Positions 1-9,593 of a stretch of 64,000 nt of DNA are shown here, in pieces. The notes beneath the pieces were generated by a model that did no database searches, was not told where the DNA came from, and worked only from the letters and a program-made list of their open reading frames with translations. This stretch comes from Ramlibacter lithotrophicus (GTDB lineage: Bacteria > Pseudomonadota > Gammaproteobacteria > Burkholderiales > Burkholderiaceae_C), in NCBI RefSeq assembly GCF_012184415.1, contig NZ_VTOX01000002.1, positions 124,001-188,000 of the forward strand, read 5' to 3'. How positions within the stretch are numbered: the first letter of the stretch is position 1; every line of letters begins with the position of its first letter. A program made the position numbers and the translations under genes.

Positions 1-477
1 GTCTCTCGCCACTTGCAGCGTCTTGCGCTCGTGCTCCAGCGCCAGCCCGTAACCGGACTTGACCTCCAGCGTCGTCACGCCCTCGGCCAGCAGCGCGCGC
101 AGCCGCGGCGCGCTCTGCGCCGCCAGCTCCTGCGCGCCGGCGCGCCGCGTGGCCTGCACCGTCGAGGCGATGCCGCCGCCGCGGCGCGCGATCTCCTCGT
201 AGGTGGCGCCCTGCAGACGCAGTTCGAACTCCTGCGCGCGGTCGCCTCCGTAGACCAGGTGGGTGTGGCAATCGATGAGGCCCGGCGTGACGAGCGCGCC
301 TTGCGCGTCATGCACCTCGCTGCAGCCGGCACGCAGCGCGGCGGGGAGGTCGCTTTCGGCGCCGACCCAGTGCAGCATGGCGCCATCGACCACCAGCGCC
401 GCGTCCTCGACCAGCCCGTACGGCTGCGGGGCCGCGCCCTGCATGGTGGCGGCGCGGCAGTTGCGCCACAGCTTCAT
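1..477 (-). CDS. hutI: Imidazolonepropionase, N-terminal part (cut by window edge)
   Basis: About 159 N-terminal residues are present; the gene continues beyond position 1. The product hydrolyses imidazolone-5-propionate to N-formimino-glutamate, the third step of histidine breakdown. The protein starts MKLWRNCR and carries the amidohydrolase metal motif in [15 protein letters not shown] near residues 68-82, whose HxH binds the metal in this family. A second stretch, [11 protein letters not shown], is typical of HutI. The start ATG (475-477) overlaps the hutD stop by four bases, so the two are probably translationally coupled and belong to the leftward hutC-hutD-hutI unit. Confidence 0.93.
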   Translation of the reverse strand, partial: MKLWRNCRAATMQGAAPQPYGLVEDAALVVDGAMLHWVGAESDLPAALRAGCSEVHDAQGALVTPGLIDCHTHLVYGGDRAQEFELRLQGATYEEIARRGGGIASTVQATRRAGAQELAAQSAPRLRALLAEGVTTLEVKSGYGLALEHERKTLQVARD

Positions 478-1040
478 GCCCATGGCTCGATCTCCATGGC
501 CAGGGCCGACGCCGACGTGACAGCCACTTCCGCGCCGGCCGGCAGCGATGCCCAGGCCAGGGTGTGCGGCGCGACCTCGACGGATTCGCCTTCGTGACGC
601 AGCTGCGCCGGCTCGCCGACGGCGTACACGGCGACCACCTTGGCCCGCGCGGCCATCAGGTGCCGCACGCCATTGACGCGCGCCATTCGTGCCGAGGCCA
701 GCTCGCGCCGCACCATCAGGTTGAGGTCCCGCGTGGGGCCGTGCAGCAGTTCGCAGTCCACCGCCTCCTCACCGTCGAAGGACAGCGGTGCGCTGGCGAG
801 CGTCAACCGGTGCTCGGCGCCCGCGCGCTTCAGGATCACGCCGGCACCGCCGAGCACGGCGAACCAGCGCTGCACGCCGGGAAAGCTCGAGAACGGGCCG
901 TCGGCGGCCACCTCGGCCACCGAGATGCGCCAGGTCCAGTCCGCGCCGCCCGGTTGCGCGGCGAGTTCGCGCGTCACGCCGCCGCCGTTGCGCCACGGCG
1001 CCGGCGCCGCGCCGTCGAGTGATGTCAGGTGCCAGGTCAT
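474..1040 (-). CDS. hutD: HutD family protein
   Basis: 188 residues, a normal length for HutD. Opening residues [26 protein letters not shown] carry the W-x-NGGG-x-TRE signature of the family. It is a cupin-like protein of histidine utilisation operons; its biochemical role is not firmly established and it is thought to help control or fine-tune the pathway. It sits between hutC and hutI with four-base overlaps on both sides, which is the arrangement of a tightly coupled operon. Confidence 0.9.
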   Translation of the reverse strand: MTWHLTSLDGAAPAPWRNGGGVTRELAAQPGGADWTWRISVAEVAADGPFSSFPGVQRWFAVLGGAGVILKRAGAEHRLTLASAPLSFDGEEAVDCELLHGPTRDLNLMVRRELASARMARVNGVRHLMAARAKVVAVYAVGEPAQLRHEGESVEVAPHTLAWASLPAGAEVAVTSASALAMEIEPWA

Positions 1041-1747
1041 AGCTGGAAGGTTCCGTTGAAACTGTAGCGGGCGCCTGGGTACACCAGGCGGGCGAAGCTC
1101 GCGACGTGCGGGCCGCTCACGGTGCCGCGTGTCATCACGAGCACCGGGTCGCCGCGCTTGATGGCCAGCGCCCTGGCCTCGGCCGCGCCGGCCAGCCCGG
1201 CTTCGATCGAGTAGCTGGCCTGGGTGAGCGGCGCGTGCTCCAGCAGGTAGCTCGTCGGCGTGGTCGCGTTGAAGTTCACCCCGAGGTAGTCGGGCGCCGC
1301 GGCCGGGTTGACGTAGCGGTCCTCCAGCTGGATCGGCACGCCGTCGGCCAGGTGCAGCAGTACCGAATGGAACAGGCGCGCGCCCGCCCGCAGCTTGAAG
1401 ACCTGTGCCTGCCCGGCGTCCGCCCTGGTGCTTTCCACGGCAAGGACGCGCGTGGCGTGGTGATGGCCGCGCTCGGTGATTTCCTCGTGGATGTCGCGCA
1501 GCGCCAGCGTGGTCGAGATGCGGTGCAGCTGCGCCACCACGGTGCCGGAGCCCTGCACCCGGGTCACCACGCCCTCCACGGCGAGTTCCTTCATGGCGCG
1601 GTTGACGGTCATGCGGCTGAGCCCGAACTGCTGCTGCAGCGCCGCCTCGCTGGGCACCGCGGCGCCGGGCCGCCAGGCGCCGCTGCCGATCTGCTGCTTG
1701 ACGAATGCCTTGACCTGTTCGTAGGCCGGCAACCGGGTCGTGGTCAT
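1037..1747 (-). CDS. hutC: Histidine utilisation repressor, GntR/HutC family
   Basis: 236 residues from the chosen start [15 protein letters not shown]. An N-terminal winged helix (about residues 5-75, with [14 protein letters not shown] as the helix-turn-helix) is followed by a UTRA ligand domain. In known systems HutC represses hut genes and is released by urocanate. A longer reading starts at 1807, but that ATG lies inside a candidate HutC operator, so the start at 1747 is preferred. It is divergent from hutU, and the 129-base gap between them holds two operator-like palindromes, which suggests autoregulation. Confidence 0.93.
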   Translation of the reverse strand: MTTTRLPAYEQVKAFVKQQIGSGAWRPGAAVPSEAALQQQFGLSRMTVNRAMKELAVEGVVTRVQGSGTVVAQLHRISTTLALRDIHEEITERGHHHATRVLAVESTRADAGQAQVFKLRAGARLFHSVLLHLADGVPIQLEDRYVNPAAAPDYLGVNFNATTPTSYLLEHAPLTQASYSIEAGLAGAAEARALAIKRGDPVLVMTRGTVSGPHVASFARLVYPGARYSFNGTFQL

Positions 1748-1794
1748 GTCGTGGTCATTGCCGTGGGGGTCAGGGTTTTCCCTGAGTCGCCGAT

Positions 1795-1808
1795 GTTGTA
1801 TAGACAAC
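1795..1808. promoter_or_regulatory. Candidate HutC operator 1
   Basis: GTTGTATAGACAAC is a nearly perfect palindrome lying between divergent hutC and hutU. It resembles the TTGTATATACAA-like sites reported for HutC repressors. Its position upstream of both genes suits repression of both transcripts. Confidence 0.75.
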
Positions 1809-1818
1809 TAGACTCGCC

Positions 1819-1830
1819 TTGTATATACAA
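1819..1830. promoter_or_regulatory. Candidate HutC operator 2
   Basis: TTGTATATACAA is a perfect 12-base palindrome, 23 bases from the first site (centre to centre, about two helix turns). A further half-site, CTATACAG, follows at about 1835. The even spacing suggests cooperative binding of two HutC dimers. Confidence 0.8.
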
Positions 1831-1876
1831 CTCACTATACAGGCAAATCCGCCAAGCGTCACCACGGGAGTCCACC

Positions 1877-3583
<1,707 letters not shown>

Positions 3584-3672
3584 ACCTGATCCCTCGCAAC
3601 CCTGGCTGGCCGGAGTTGGACGCGTCGCAGCTCGCGTGAGTAGCTGCTTGTTGAACCCTTGACAGGAAGACC

Positions 3673-4827
3673 ATGAAGACACGACTCACCACGACGGCCA
3701 TCGCCACCTTGCTGTGCCTGGCCGGCGCCGCCCACGCCGACGTGAAGATCGGCCTGAACGTGCCGCTGACGGGCTTCGCGGCCGCCGACGGCAAGTCGGC
3801 GCTGGAAGGCGCCAAGCTCGCCGTGGCCCAGGCCAACGCGGCCGGCGGCATCAAGGGCGAGAAGATCGAGCTGGTGGTGTACGACGACCAGGCCTCGCCC
3901 AAGGAAGCCGCGCCCATCGCCACCAAGCTGGTGGAGAAGGACAAGGTCGTGGTGGCGGTGTCCGGTTCGTACTCGGCTTCGACCCGCGCCGCCGCGCCGG
4001 TGTTCCAGGCCGCCAAGGTGCCGTACGTCGTCGCCTACTCGATCCACCCCGACGTCACCGCGACCGGCGACTACATGTTCCGCGCCTCGACCATGGGCGA
4101 GGTGCAGGGCCGCGCCGGCGCGAAGCTGGTCGGCGAGGTGCTGAAGAAGAAGAAGGTCGCCCTCGTCACGCTGAAGAACGACTTCGGCCAGGCGCTGGCC
4201 GCCGGCTTCAAGGAAGGCGCGCCGAAGTTCGGCATCCAGATCACCGGCGAGTACGAGTACGGCATGTCGGACCGCCAGTTCGGCCCGCTGATTTCCAGGC
4301 TGAAGGCCGACAACCCGGAGGCGATCTACGCCTCGGGCTATTTCTTCACCGCCGGTCCGCTGGTCAGCCAGCTGCGCGCCGCCGGCGTCACGGCCCCGGT
4401 GATCGGCCAGGAAGGCTACGACTCCGAGAAGTTCATCGAGATCGCCGGCGCCGCCGCCGAAGGGGTGTACGTCACCACCTCGCTGGACCGCGACTCCGCT
4501 TCGCCGGTGACCAAGGCCTACCTCGCCGACTTCAAGAAGACGGTGGGCAGCGGTTCGGACATGGTGGCCGCGTCCACGTACAGCGCCACCGCGATCGCCA
4601 TCGAGGCGATGAAGAAGGCCGGCACCGCCAACCGCGAGGCGATCCGCGATGCGATCGCCGGCGGCACGTTCGAGACGCCCGTGGGCAAGCTGACGTTCAA
4701 CGACCTGCACGAGGTCAACAAGGACGTGCAGGTGCAGATCGTCAAGGACAAGGCGTTCCGCCGCTTCGCCGTGGTGTCGGATCCGGTCTTCCTGGCCGCG
4801 CCGACCAAGGCCAGCCTGAAGAAGTAA
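3673..4827 (+). CDS. ABC transporter substrate-binding protein, branched-chain amino-acid type (type 1 periplasmic fold)
   Basis: 384 residues with a clear Sec signal peptide (MKTRLTTTAIATLLCLAGAAHA, cleaved after AHA). The mature protein starts DVKIGLNVPLTGFAA and shows the two-lobed Leu/Ile/Val-binding fold, including GAKLAVAQANAAGGI. It should deliver an amino acid or related solute to the permeases encoded just downstream. The gene begins 89 bases after hutU on the same strand, so histidine, urocanate or a related amino acid is a plausible substrate; this is inferred from position only. Confidence 0.9.
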   Translation: MKTRLTTTAIATLLCLAGAAHADVKIGLNVPLTGFAAADGKSALEGAKLAVAQANAAGGIKGEKIELVVYDDQASPKEAAPIATKLVEKDKVVVAVSGSYSASTRAAAPVFQAAKVPYVVAYSIHPDVTATGDYMFRASTMGEVQGRAGAKLVGEVLKKKKVALVTLKNDFGQALAAGFKEGAPKFGIQITGEYEYGMSDRQFGPLISRLKADNPEAIYASGYFFTAGPLVSQLRAAGVTAPVIGQEGYDSEKFIEIAGAAAEGVYVTTSLDRDSASPVTKAYLADFKKTVGSGSDMVAASTYSATAIAIEAMKKAGTANREAIRDAIAGGTFETPVGKLTFNDLHEVNKDVQVQIVKDKAFRRFAVVSDPVFLAAPTKASLKK

Positions 4828-4867
4828 CCGGCCGCAGACGCGCCGCGACCGGGCCGAGGGAGTCCCC

Positions 4868-5728
4868 GTGCTGATTGTCGAACTGATCGCCCAGGGACTG
4901 GTCCAGGGCAGCATCTACGCGCTGATCGCGCTGGGGCTGACCCTGGTCTATGGCCTGCTGCGCATATTGCACGTCGCCCACGCGGCCCTGTTCACGCTGG
5001 GCGGCTACATGGGCGTGCTGCTCACCAACCAGACCGGCAGCCTCGGCCTGGCCATGGTGGCCGCAATGCTGGTCGCAGGCATCGCCGGCGTGCTGATGTA
5101 CCGCTTCTGCTACGAGCCGATCCTGCACCAGCCGCCGTTCGTGCCGCTGATCGCCTCGATCGGCCTGTTCATCGCGTCGGAGGAGATCTATCGCCTGGTC
5201 TTCGGCGCCTATGGCCTGTCGTATGCCGATCCGCCGCTGCAGGGACAGGTGGCCATCGGCGCGCTGCGCTTCAAGCAGGCCGAACTGCTGGTGATGGTGG
5301 GCGGCGCGCTCGCGATCGGCGTGCTGGCGCTGCTGCAAAGCCGCACGCGCCTGGGCATCGCCTGCCAGGCCACGGTCACCGACCCGCAGATGGCCGAATC
5401 GTTCGGCATCGACCTCAAGACGGTGCGCTACGTGAACTTCTTCGTCGGCTCGGCGCTGGCCGGCGCGGCCGGCGTGATGGTGGCGCTGCTGAACAACCTG
5501 GTCGAGCCGACCATGGGCAGCGTGCCCTCGTACAAGGCGCTGGCGATCATCGTGCTGGGCGGCCTGGGCTCGGTGCCCGGCACCTTGCTGGCGGCGCTGA
5601 CGCTGGGCATCGTGGAGTCGTTCGGGACGATCTACCTCGGCAAGCTCCTGGACCGCAACGCGATCGCCTTCGCGTTCCTGATCCTGGTGCTGATGGTGCG
5701 CCCGCAGGGCCTCTTCGCGAAAAGGTAG
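4868..5728 (+). CDS. ABC transporter permease, LivH type
   Basis: 286 residues, strongly hydrophobic with about eight membrane segments. Opening residues LIAQGLVQGSIYALIALGLTLVYGLLRILHVAHAALF and the C-terminal LVLMVRPQGLFAKR are hallmarks of LivH-type permeases. The start is GTG at 4868, preceded by GAGGGAG. It is the first membrane subunit of the five-gene transporter that follows hutU and would pair with the LivM-type subunit four bases downstream. Confidence 0.92.
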   Translation: MLIVELIAQGLVQGSIYALIALGLTLVYGLLRILHVAHAALFTLGGYMGVLLTNQTGSLGLAMVAAMLVAGIAGVLMYRFCYEPILHQPPFVPLIASIGLFIASEEIYRLVFGAYGLSYADPPLQGQVAIGALRFKQAELLVMVGGALAIGVLALLQSRTRLGIACQATVTDPQMAESFGIDLKTVRYVNFFVGSALAGAAGVMVALLNNLVEPTMGSVPSYKALAIIVLGGLGSVPGTLLAALTLGIVESFGTIYLGKLLDRNAIAFAFLILVLMVRPQGLFAKR

Positions 5729-5731
5729 GGC

Positions 5732-6574
5732 ATGGAATACGAGATTTCGCTGGCGACGGCGGTGGGGATCAGCGTGCTGTTCGCCCTGTCGCTGAACCTC
5801 ATCACCGGTTTCTGCGGCCAGATCAGCCTGGGCCATGCCGCCTTCTTCGGCATCGGCGCCTACACCTGCGCGCTGCTGGCCAAGGCCGGCGTGCCGTTCT
5901 TCGCCACCCTGCCCGCCGCAATGGCGCTGCCGGCCCTGTTCGGACTGGTCGTCGGCCTGGCCAGCCTGCGGGTGCGCGCCGACTTCCTGGCCATCACCAC
6001 CATGGGGATCGGCTTCCTGTTCGTCGGCGTGGTCCGCCAGCAGGACGCGCTGGGCGGCGAGATGGGCATTTCGGCGATTCCCGACAGCGGCCTGTCCAAG
6101 CTGGCCTTCATGCTGTTGACTGTGGCGCTGTGCGTGCTGACGGCGCTGCTGAGCCAGTACATCCGGCGCAGCTGGATGGGCCAGGTCTTCAACGCCATCG
6201 CCGAGGACGAGGACACGACCCGCGTGATGGGCATCGACGTGCCCCGCTTCAAGCTGGCGGCGTTCGCCATCGGCACCGCCCTGGCCGGGCTGGCCGGCGC
6301 GCTCTACGCCAGCAACCTGAAATTCATCAGCCCCGACAGCTTCGGCTTCGTCGAATCGATGACGGTGCTGTCGATGGTCGTCATCGGCGGCATCGGGTCG
6401 GTGCCCGGCGTCACCGTGGCGGCCATCGTGCTGGCGCTGCTGCCTTCGATGTTCACATTCGTCGGCGAGTACAAGCTGCTGGTCTACGGCGGCCTGCTGT
6501 TCCTCATGATGCGGTTCTCGCCCGACGGCGTGACCGGCGCGCTGCGGCGGCTGATGGCGCGGCGGAGGGCCTGA
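5732..6574 (+). CDS. ABC transporter permease, LivM type
   Basis: 280 residues with about eight to ten membrane segments. Family features are LNLITGFCGQISLGHAAFFGIGAYT near residue 24 and GGIGSVPGVTVAA near residue 217. Together with the preceding LivH-type protein it would form the transmembrane channel of the importer. It begins 3 bases after the LivH gene stop and ends one base before the ATPase gene, consistent with one transcript. Confidence 0.92.
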   Translation: MEYEISLATAVGISVLFALSLNLITGFCGQISLGHAAFFGIGAYTCALLAKAGVPFFATLPAAMALPALFGLVVGLASLRVRADFLAITTMGIGFLFVGVVRQQDALGGEMGISAIPDSGLSKLAFMLLTVALCVLTALLSQYIRRSWMGQVFNAIAEDEDTTRVMGIDVPRFKLAAFAIGTALAGLAGALYASNLKFISPDSFGFVESMTVLSMVVIGGIGSVPGVTVAAIVLALLPSMFTFVGEYKLLVYGGLLFLMMRFSPDGVTGALRRLMARRRA

Positions 6575-6575
6575 C

Positions 6576-7337
6576 ATGGAGCCCCTCCTCTCCGCGCGCA
6601 ACGTCACCGTCCGCTTCGGCGGCGTGACGGCGATCGACGACGTTTCGTTCGAAGTGATGCCGGGCGAACTGCTGGGCCTGATCGGCCCCAACGGCGCCGG
6701 CAAGACCACCATGATGCGCGCCATCGTCGGCATCCACCGCCCGCAGAAGGGTAGCGTCAGCCTCGGCGAGCGGCGGCTCGACTCGCTGTCGATCGACGCA
6801 CGCATCCGCGCCGGGCTCGCCCTGTCGCAGCAACTGGTGAAGCCCTTCCGCGAGATCGACGTGCGCGACAACGTGGCGCTAGCCGCCGGCGCGGCGAAGA
6901 CCCGGACCCCCCTGCAGGCGCTCGTCCACGTGGACCGCCGGGCCGAGCGCCAGGTCGCGCTCGAGGCGCTGGAGCGCGTCGGCATCGCCAGGCTCGCCGC
7001 GCAGAGCCCGCGCACCCAGCCGCTGGGCGTCCTCAAGCGCCTGGAGATGGCGCGGGCGCTGGCCCTGAAGCCCCGGCTGCTGTTGCTGGACGAACCGCTG
7101 GCGGGCCTGAACTCGAAGGAAGCGAGCGAGCTCGCGCAGACCATCGCCGACGTCAACCGGCAAGGCATGACCATCATCCTGATCGAGCACAACCTCGGCG
7201 AGGTGATGCGGATCTGCCAGCGCCTCGTTGTGCTGGACAACGGCCGCAAGATCGCCGACGGTCCACCGCAGGCGACCATGAACGATGCGGCGGTGCGCGC
7301 CGCCTACCTGGGGGGAGACGCCGATGCTGCAGCTTGA
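6576..7337 (+). CDS. ABC transporter ATP-binding protein, LivG type
   Basis: 253 residues. Walker A is GPNGAGKTT near residue 39 and Walker B is LLLLDEPLAG near residue 168. The usual signature loop is replaced by LGVLKRLEMARAL, a common LivG variation. The C-terminal IADGPPQ and AAYLGG are typical of LivG. It couples ATP hydrolysis to uptake by the neighbouring permeases. Its last 14 bases overlap the LivF-type gene. Confidence 0.92.
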   Translation: MEPLLSARNVTVRFGGVTAIDDVSFEVMPGELLGLIGPNGAGKTTMMRAIVGIHRPQKGSVSLGERRLDSLSIDARIRAGLALSQQLVKPFREIDVRDNVALAAGAAKTRTPLQALVHVDRRAERQVALEALERVGIARLAAQSPRTQPLGVLKRLEMARALALKPRLLLLDEPLAGLNSKEASELAQTIADVNRQGMTIILIEHNLGEVMRICQRLVVLDNGRKIADGPPQATMNDAAVRAAYLGGDADAAA

Positions 7338-8028
7338 AGGCCTGGGCTGCGGCTACGGCATGTTCCAGGCCGTGGAGGACCTGTCGCTGGAACTCCAGCC
7401 CGGCCGGATCACCGGCCTGATCGGCGCCAACGGCGCCGGCAAGTCGTCCACGCTGATGTGCATCGCCGGGCACGTGGCGATGACGGCGGGGCAGCTTCGC
7501 TTCGAAGGACAGGACATCGGCCAGCTGGGCCCGCGCGAGCGCGTGAAACGGGGCATCGCGATTTCACCGGAGGGCCGGCGCCTGTTCAAGGACCTGAGCG
7601 TCGAGGACAACCTGAAGGTCGGCGGCCTCATCCATCCGACGTCCTGCTATGCGCAGGACCGCGACAAGGTGCTTGGCCTGTTCCCGCGCCTGGGCGAGCG
7701 GCTGCACTCGCTGGCCGGCAACCTGTCAGGCGGCGAGCAGCAGATGCTGGCGATCGGCCGCGCGCTGATGGCGCGCCCGAAGCTGCTGATGATCGACGAG
7801 ATCTCGCTGGGCCTGATGCCCAAGGTGATCGACCTGTGCTACCGCGCCCTGGAGCAACTGCGCCGCGACGGCCTGGCCGTGCTGGTGGTTGAACAGAACA
7901 CCGACCGCCTGCTGCGCGTTGCCGACGACCTGTGCGTGCTGGAGTCGGGGCGCACCGTGTGGAAAGGCAAGGCGGCGGACGCGCGCGCCGACGCCACGCT
8001 CACGGCCCGCTACCTGGGCCTGCACTAG
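7324..8028 (+). CDS. ABC transporter ATP-binding protein, LivF type
   Basis: 234 residues starting MLQLEGLGCGYG. Walker A is GANGAGKSS near residue 35, the signature is LSGGEQQMLAIGRAL near residue 137 and Walker B is LLMIDEISLGL. Ending residues TARYLGLH are typical of LivF. An upstream in-frame start at 7285 would overlap LivG by 53 bases; the ATG at 7324 fits the family start better. It closes the first transporter operon; no clear intrinsic terminator follows. Confidence 0.92.
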   Translation: MLQLEGLGCGYGMFQAVEDLSLELQPGRITGLIGANGAGKSSTLMCIAGHVAMTAGQLRFEGQDIGQLGPRERVKRGIAISPEGRRLFKDLSVEDNLKVGGLIHPTSCYAQDRDKVLGLFPRLGERLHSLAGNLSGGEQQMLAIGRALMARPKLLMIDEISLGLMPKVIDLCYRALEQLRRDGLAVLVVEQNTDRLLRVADDLCVLESGRTVWKGKAADARADATLTARYLGLH

Positions 8029-8053
8029 AAACGGTGGGGGGCGGCGCCCGGGC

Positions 8054-8266
8054 TCAGGCGATCGCCTTGCCGAGCAACGCGTTCGCCTGCGCCCTGAGCA
8101 TGACGGCTCGGCGGCGCTCGTCGTCGCTCGGCGCCGCTGCGCCGCTGTTCGCGGCGGCCTTCATCTTCTGCACCACCTGCCGCTCGGCGCGCAGCGCCTG
8201 GGCGTCGGCGACGCGCCAGTCGTCCAGCCCGCCGCCGGATGGGGGAACTCGAAGTTGCGTTCTCAT
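8054..8266 (-). CDS. Small protein of unknown function (70 aa)
   Basis: Predicted product starts MRTQLRVPPSGGGLDDWRVA and is followed by an alanine- and arginine-rich helical region ending LRAQANALLGKAIA. I do not recognise it. The frame stays open further upstream, but this ATG is favoured because an FNR-type box (8304-8317) is centred 44 bases before it. No ribosome-binding site is visible before the ATG. It is divergent from the 76-aa gene at 8444, which has a matching arrangement. Confidence 0.5.
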   Translation of the reverse strand: MRTQLRVPPSGGGLDDWRVADAQALRAERQVVQKMKAAANSGAAAPSDDERRRAVMLRAQANALLGKAIA

Positions 8267-8303
8267 TGCGGGCCCATCGTGGCGCGGCGCGCGGTCGCCC
8301 GAC

Positions 8304-8317
8304 TTGAGGTGAGTCAA
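8304..8317. promoter_or_regulatory. FNR/ANR-type box upstream of the 70-aa gene
   Basis: TTGAG-GTGA-GTCAA matches the consensus TTGAT-N4-ATCAA at 8 of 10 positions and forms the palindrome CTTGA...TCAAG. It is centred 44.5 bases before the start of the leftward 70-aa gene. Confidence 0.6.
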
Positions 8318-8393
8318 GCGCGACGCGCCTGCGGATCGCGCCGCGCGGCATTCTTGCGCCAGCGCACGGGCACGCGTTGCGCGCGCCGCATGC

Positions 8394-8407
8394 CTGATTT
8401 GCGTCAA
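8394..8407. promoter_or_regulatory. FNR/ANR-type box upstream of the 76-aa gene
   Basis: CTGAT-TTGC-GTCAA matches TTGAT-N4-ATCAA at 8 of 10 positions. It is centred 43.5 bases before the ATG of the rightward 76-aa gene, nearly the mirror image of the box serving the divergent gene. Confidence 0.62.
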
Positions 8408-8443
8408 GGAAACCGCCCCGTCTTGTCCTGTACTTCGGGCGCG

Positions 8444-8674
8444 ATGATTTCGTTCTTCGTGCTGTTCGAGGAGTGGGACTGCGCCGCGGCGGCAGCCGCG
8501 CGCGCCGGGGCGCGGCTGTGCCGGCAGCTGGATGCCTATTGCGCCGGGACCGGTCCGGCGCCGCCGGCCCACGAGATTGCCGAGAGCAGGCGCCTCACCG
8601 AGGAGGCCAACCGGCGGCTGGCGGCCTTGCGCTCGCTCCTGCACGAGCAGCGCGAACAGGTCGCGCTGATCTGA
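8444..8674 (+). CDS. Small protein of unknown function (76 aa)
   Basis: Starts MISFFVLFEEWDCAAAAAARAGARLC and ends in a charged helix (ESRRLTEEANRRLAALRSLLHEQREQVALI). It has three cysteines (C13, C26, C33) in the first half, but no recognisable domain. The ATG is preceded by an FNR-type box and lacks a Shine-Dalgarno sequence. The mix of a hydrophobic start and a helical tail suggests a small interaction or regulatory protein; this is a guess. Confidence 0.55.
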   Translation: MISFFVLFEEWDCAAAAAARAGARLCRQLDAYCAGTGPAPPAHEIAESRRLTEEANRRLAALRSLLHEQREQVALI

Positions 8675-8686
8675 AGGCGTTGCCGG

Positions 8687-8872
8687 TCAGCGCGGCGGCT
8701 GCGCCGGAGCGGGAGTCCGGACGCACGACCAGCCCCAGGCCGAGAACGAACGCACCATCGTGCCCCCCTGCCGCTCGCAATCCCGGGCGACCGCCACCGC
8801 ATGGGCCAGGGCGCCGAGGATCACTGCAGTGAAGACGGCGGTCGCCGTCCAGAGCCAGAACCGGTCGCTCAT
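8687..8872 (-). CDS. Small single-pass membrane protein (61 aa)
   Basis: MSDRFWLWTATAVFTAVILGALAHAVAVARDCERQGG gives one membrane helix at about residues 6-28, then a short tail with two cysteines (C32, C50) and a proline-rich end. GGAG lies six bases before the ATG, a good ribosome site. It is convergent with the 76-aa gene and divergent from the 121-aa secreted protein gene. The function is unknown. Confidence 0.62.
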   Translation of the reverse strand: MSDRFWLWTATAVFTAVILGALAHAVAVARDCERQGGTMVRSFSAWGWSCVRTPAPAQPPR

Positions 8873-9200
8873 GATCGCTCCTTGCCCGCGCCGGGGCGGG
8901 GTGCCGCGCATCGAACCGTCCTTATCGCACCGGCGACAGCGGCAAGGTTTGTCCTGGCGCAAATCGGTGCCAGTGCGTCGCCGGCCAGCTCGACGGGGTG
9001 CCGCTGCAGCCATTCGTCGCGGGGCAGCGAAGCCGGACACCCGAACGCAGCCGCAGAGGTTCTCTTGCGGCTTCCGCGGGCGTTCGGCTGCCGGGTCTGG
9101 CCTTGGCCGCTGGCCTCCTACGCGCACCCGCTGGCCTTTCCGACAGCGCCGCACCGCGCGGCGCGGTCTGATCCGTGTTCTTTCCTCAAGGAGCACCGAT
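8873..9200. other. Intergenic region between divergent small genes
   Basis: 328 bases without a convincing gene. It should hold the promoters of the 61-aa membrane protein (leftward) and the 121-aa secreted protein (rightward). A weak FNR-like element, TTGTC-CTGG-CGCAA, lies at 8951-8964 (7 of 10 matches). No hairpin or repeat stands out. Confidence 0.5.
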
Positions 9201-9566
9201 ATGAAAATGGCAGCCTTCCTGGCGGCGGCGGCACTGGCCTGCGGTTCGGCCATGGCGGCAGACAGCGCCACCGAGCACGGGCAGCGGGCGAGCAGCGAAC
9301 ATCCCGCCAAGGCCTCCAGCGGCGGCGTCGTCGACAAGACCAAGCGCGCCTTCAGCCGCATGGGCGACAAGATCCGCCACACGGGCGAGCGCCTGGGCCA
9401 GAAGCTGGGCACCGACAAGGATTCGCGCCACGACACCCGCGCCATGGGCGCGAGCGGCTCGGACCGGGCGCAGGACCAGACCCAGGCCCAGGACCAGGGC
9501 CGCCGCCAGCGCATGGACGACGCCTACGCCAACTGGCGCGACAAGCAGCAGCAGGAACGACGCTGA
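9201..9566 (+). CDS. Secreted hydrophilic protein of unknown function (121 aa)
   Basis: A Sec signal peptide (MKMAAFLAAAALACGSAMA) precedes a very polar mature chain rich in Asp, Gln, Arg and Lys, including the run QDQTQAQDQGRRQRMDD. The middle (VDKTKRAFSRMGDKIRHTGERLGQKLG) looks helical and amphipathic. The start ATG is preceded by AAGGAG. It is probably a periplasmic, partly disordered protein. No family was recognised. Confidence 0.75.
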   Translation: MKMAAFLAAAALACGSAMAADSATEHGQRASSEHPAKASSGGVVDKTKRAFSRMGDKIRHTGERLGQKLGTDKDSRHDTRAMGASGSDRAQDQTQAQDQGRRQRMDDAYANWRDKQQQERR

Positions 9567-9593
9567 CCGCTCGTCACGAACGCCGGCGACGGC

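Noticed and set aside
1106..1876. Long rightward reading ahead of hutU (would make an 825-aa fusion)
   Set aside because: It is antisense to hutC and has the Arg/His/Gly-rich composition of a frame shadow in GC-rich DNA. HutU homology begins only at 1877, after a good ribosome site.
4742..7279. 845-aa leftward reading opposite the first ABC transporter
   Set aside because: It is opposite four recognised genes; Gln/His/Arg-rich, no recognisable motif.
8951..8964. FNR box for the 61-aa membrane protein gene
   Set aside because: Only 7 of 10 matches (TTGTC-CTGG-CGCAA) and poorly placed relative to the start; kept only as a weak note.
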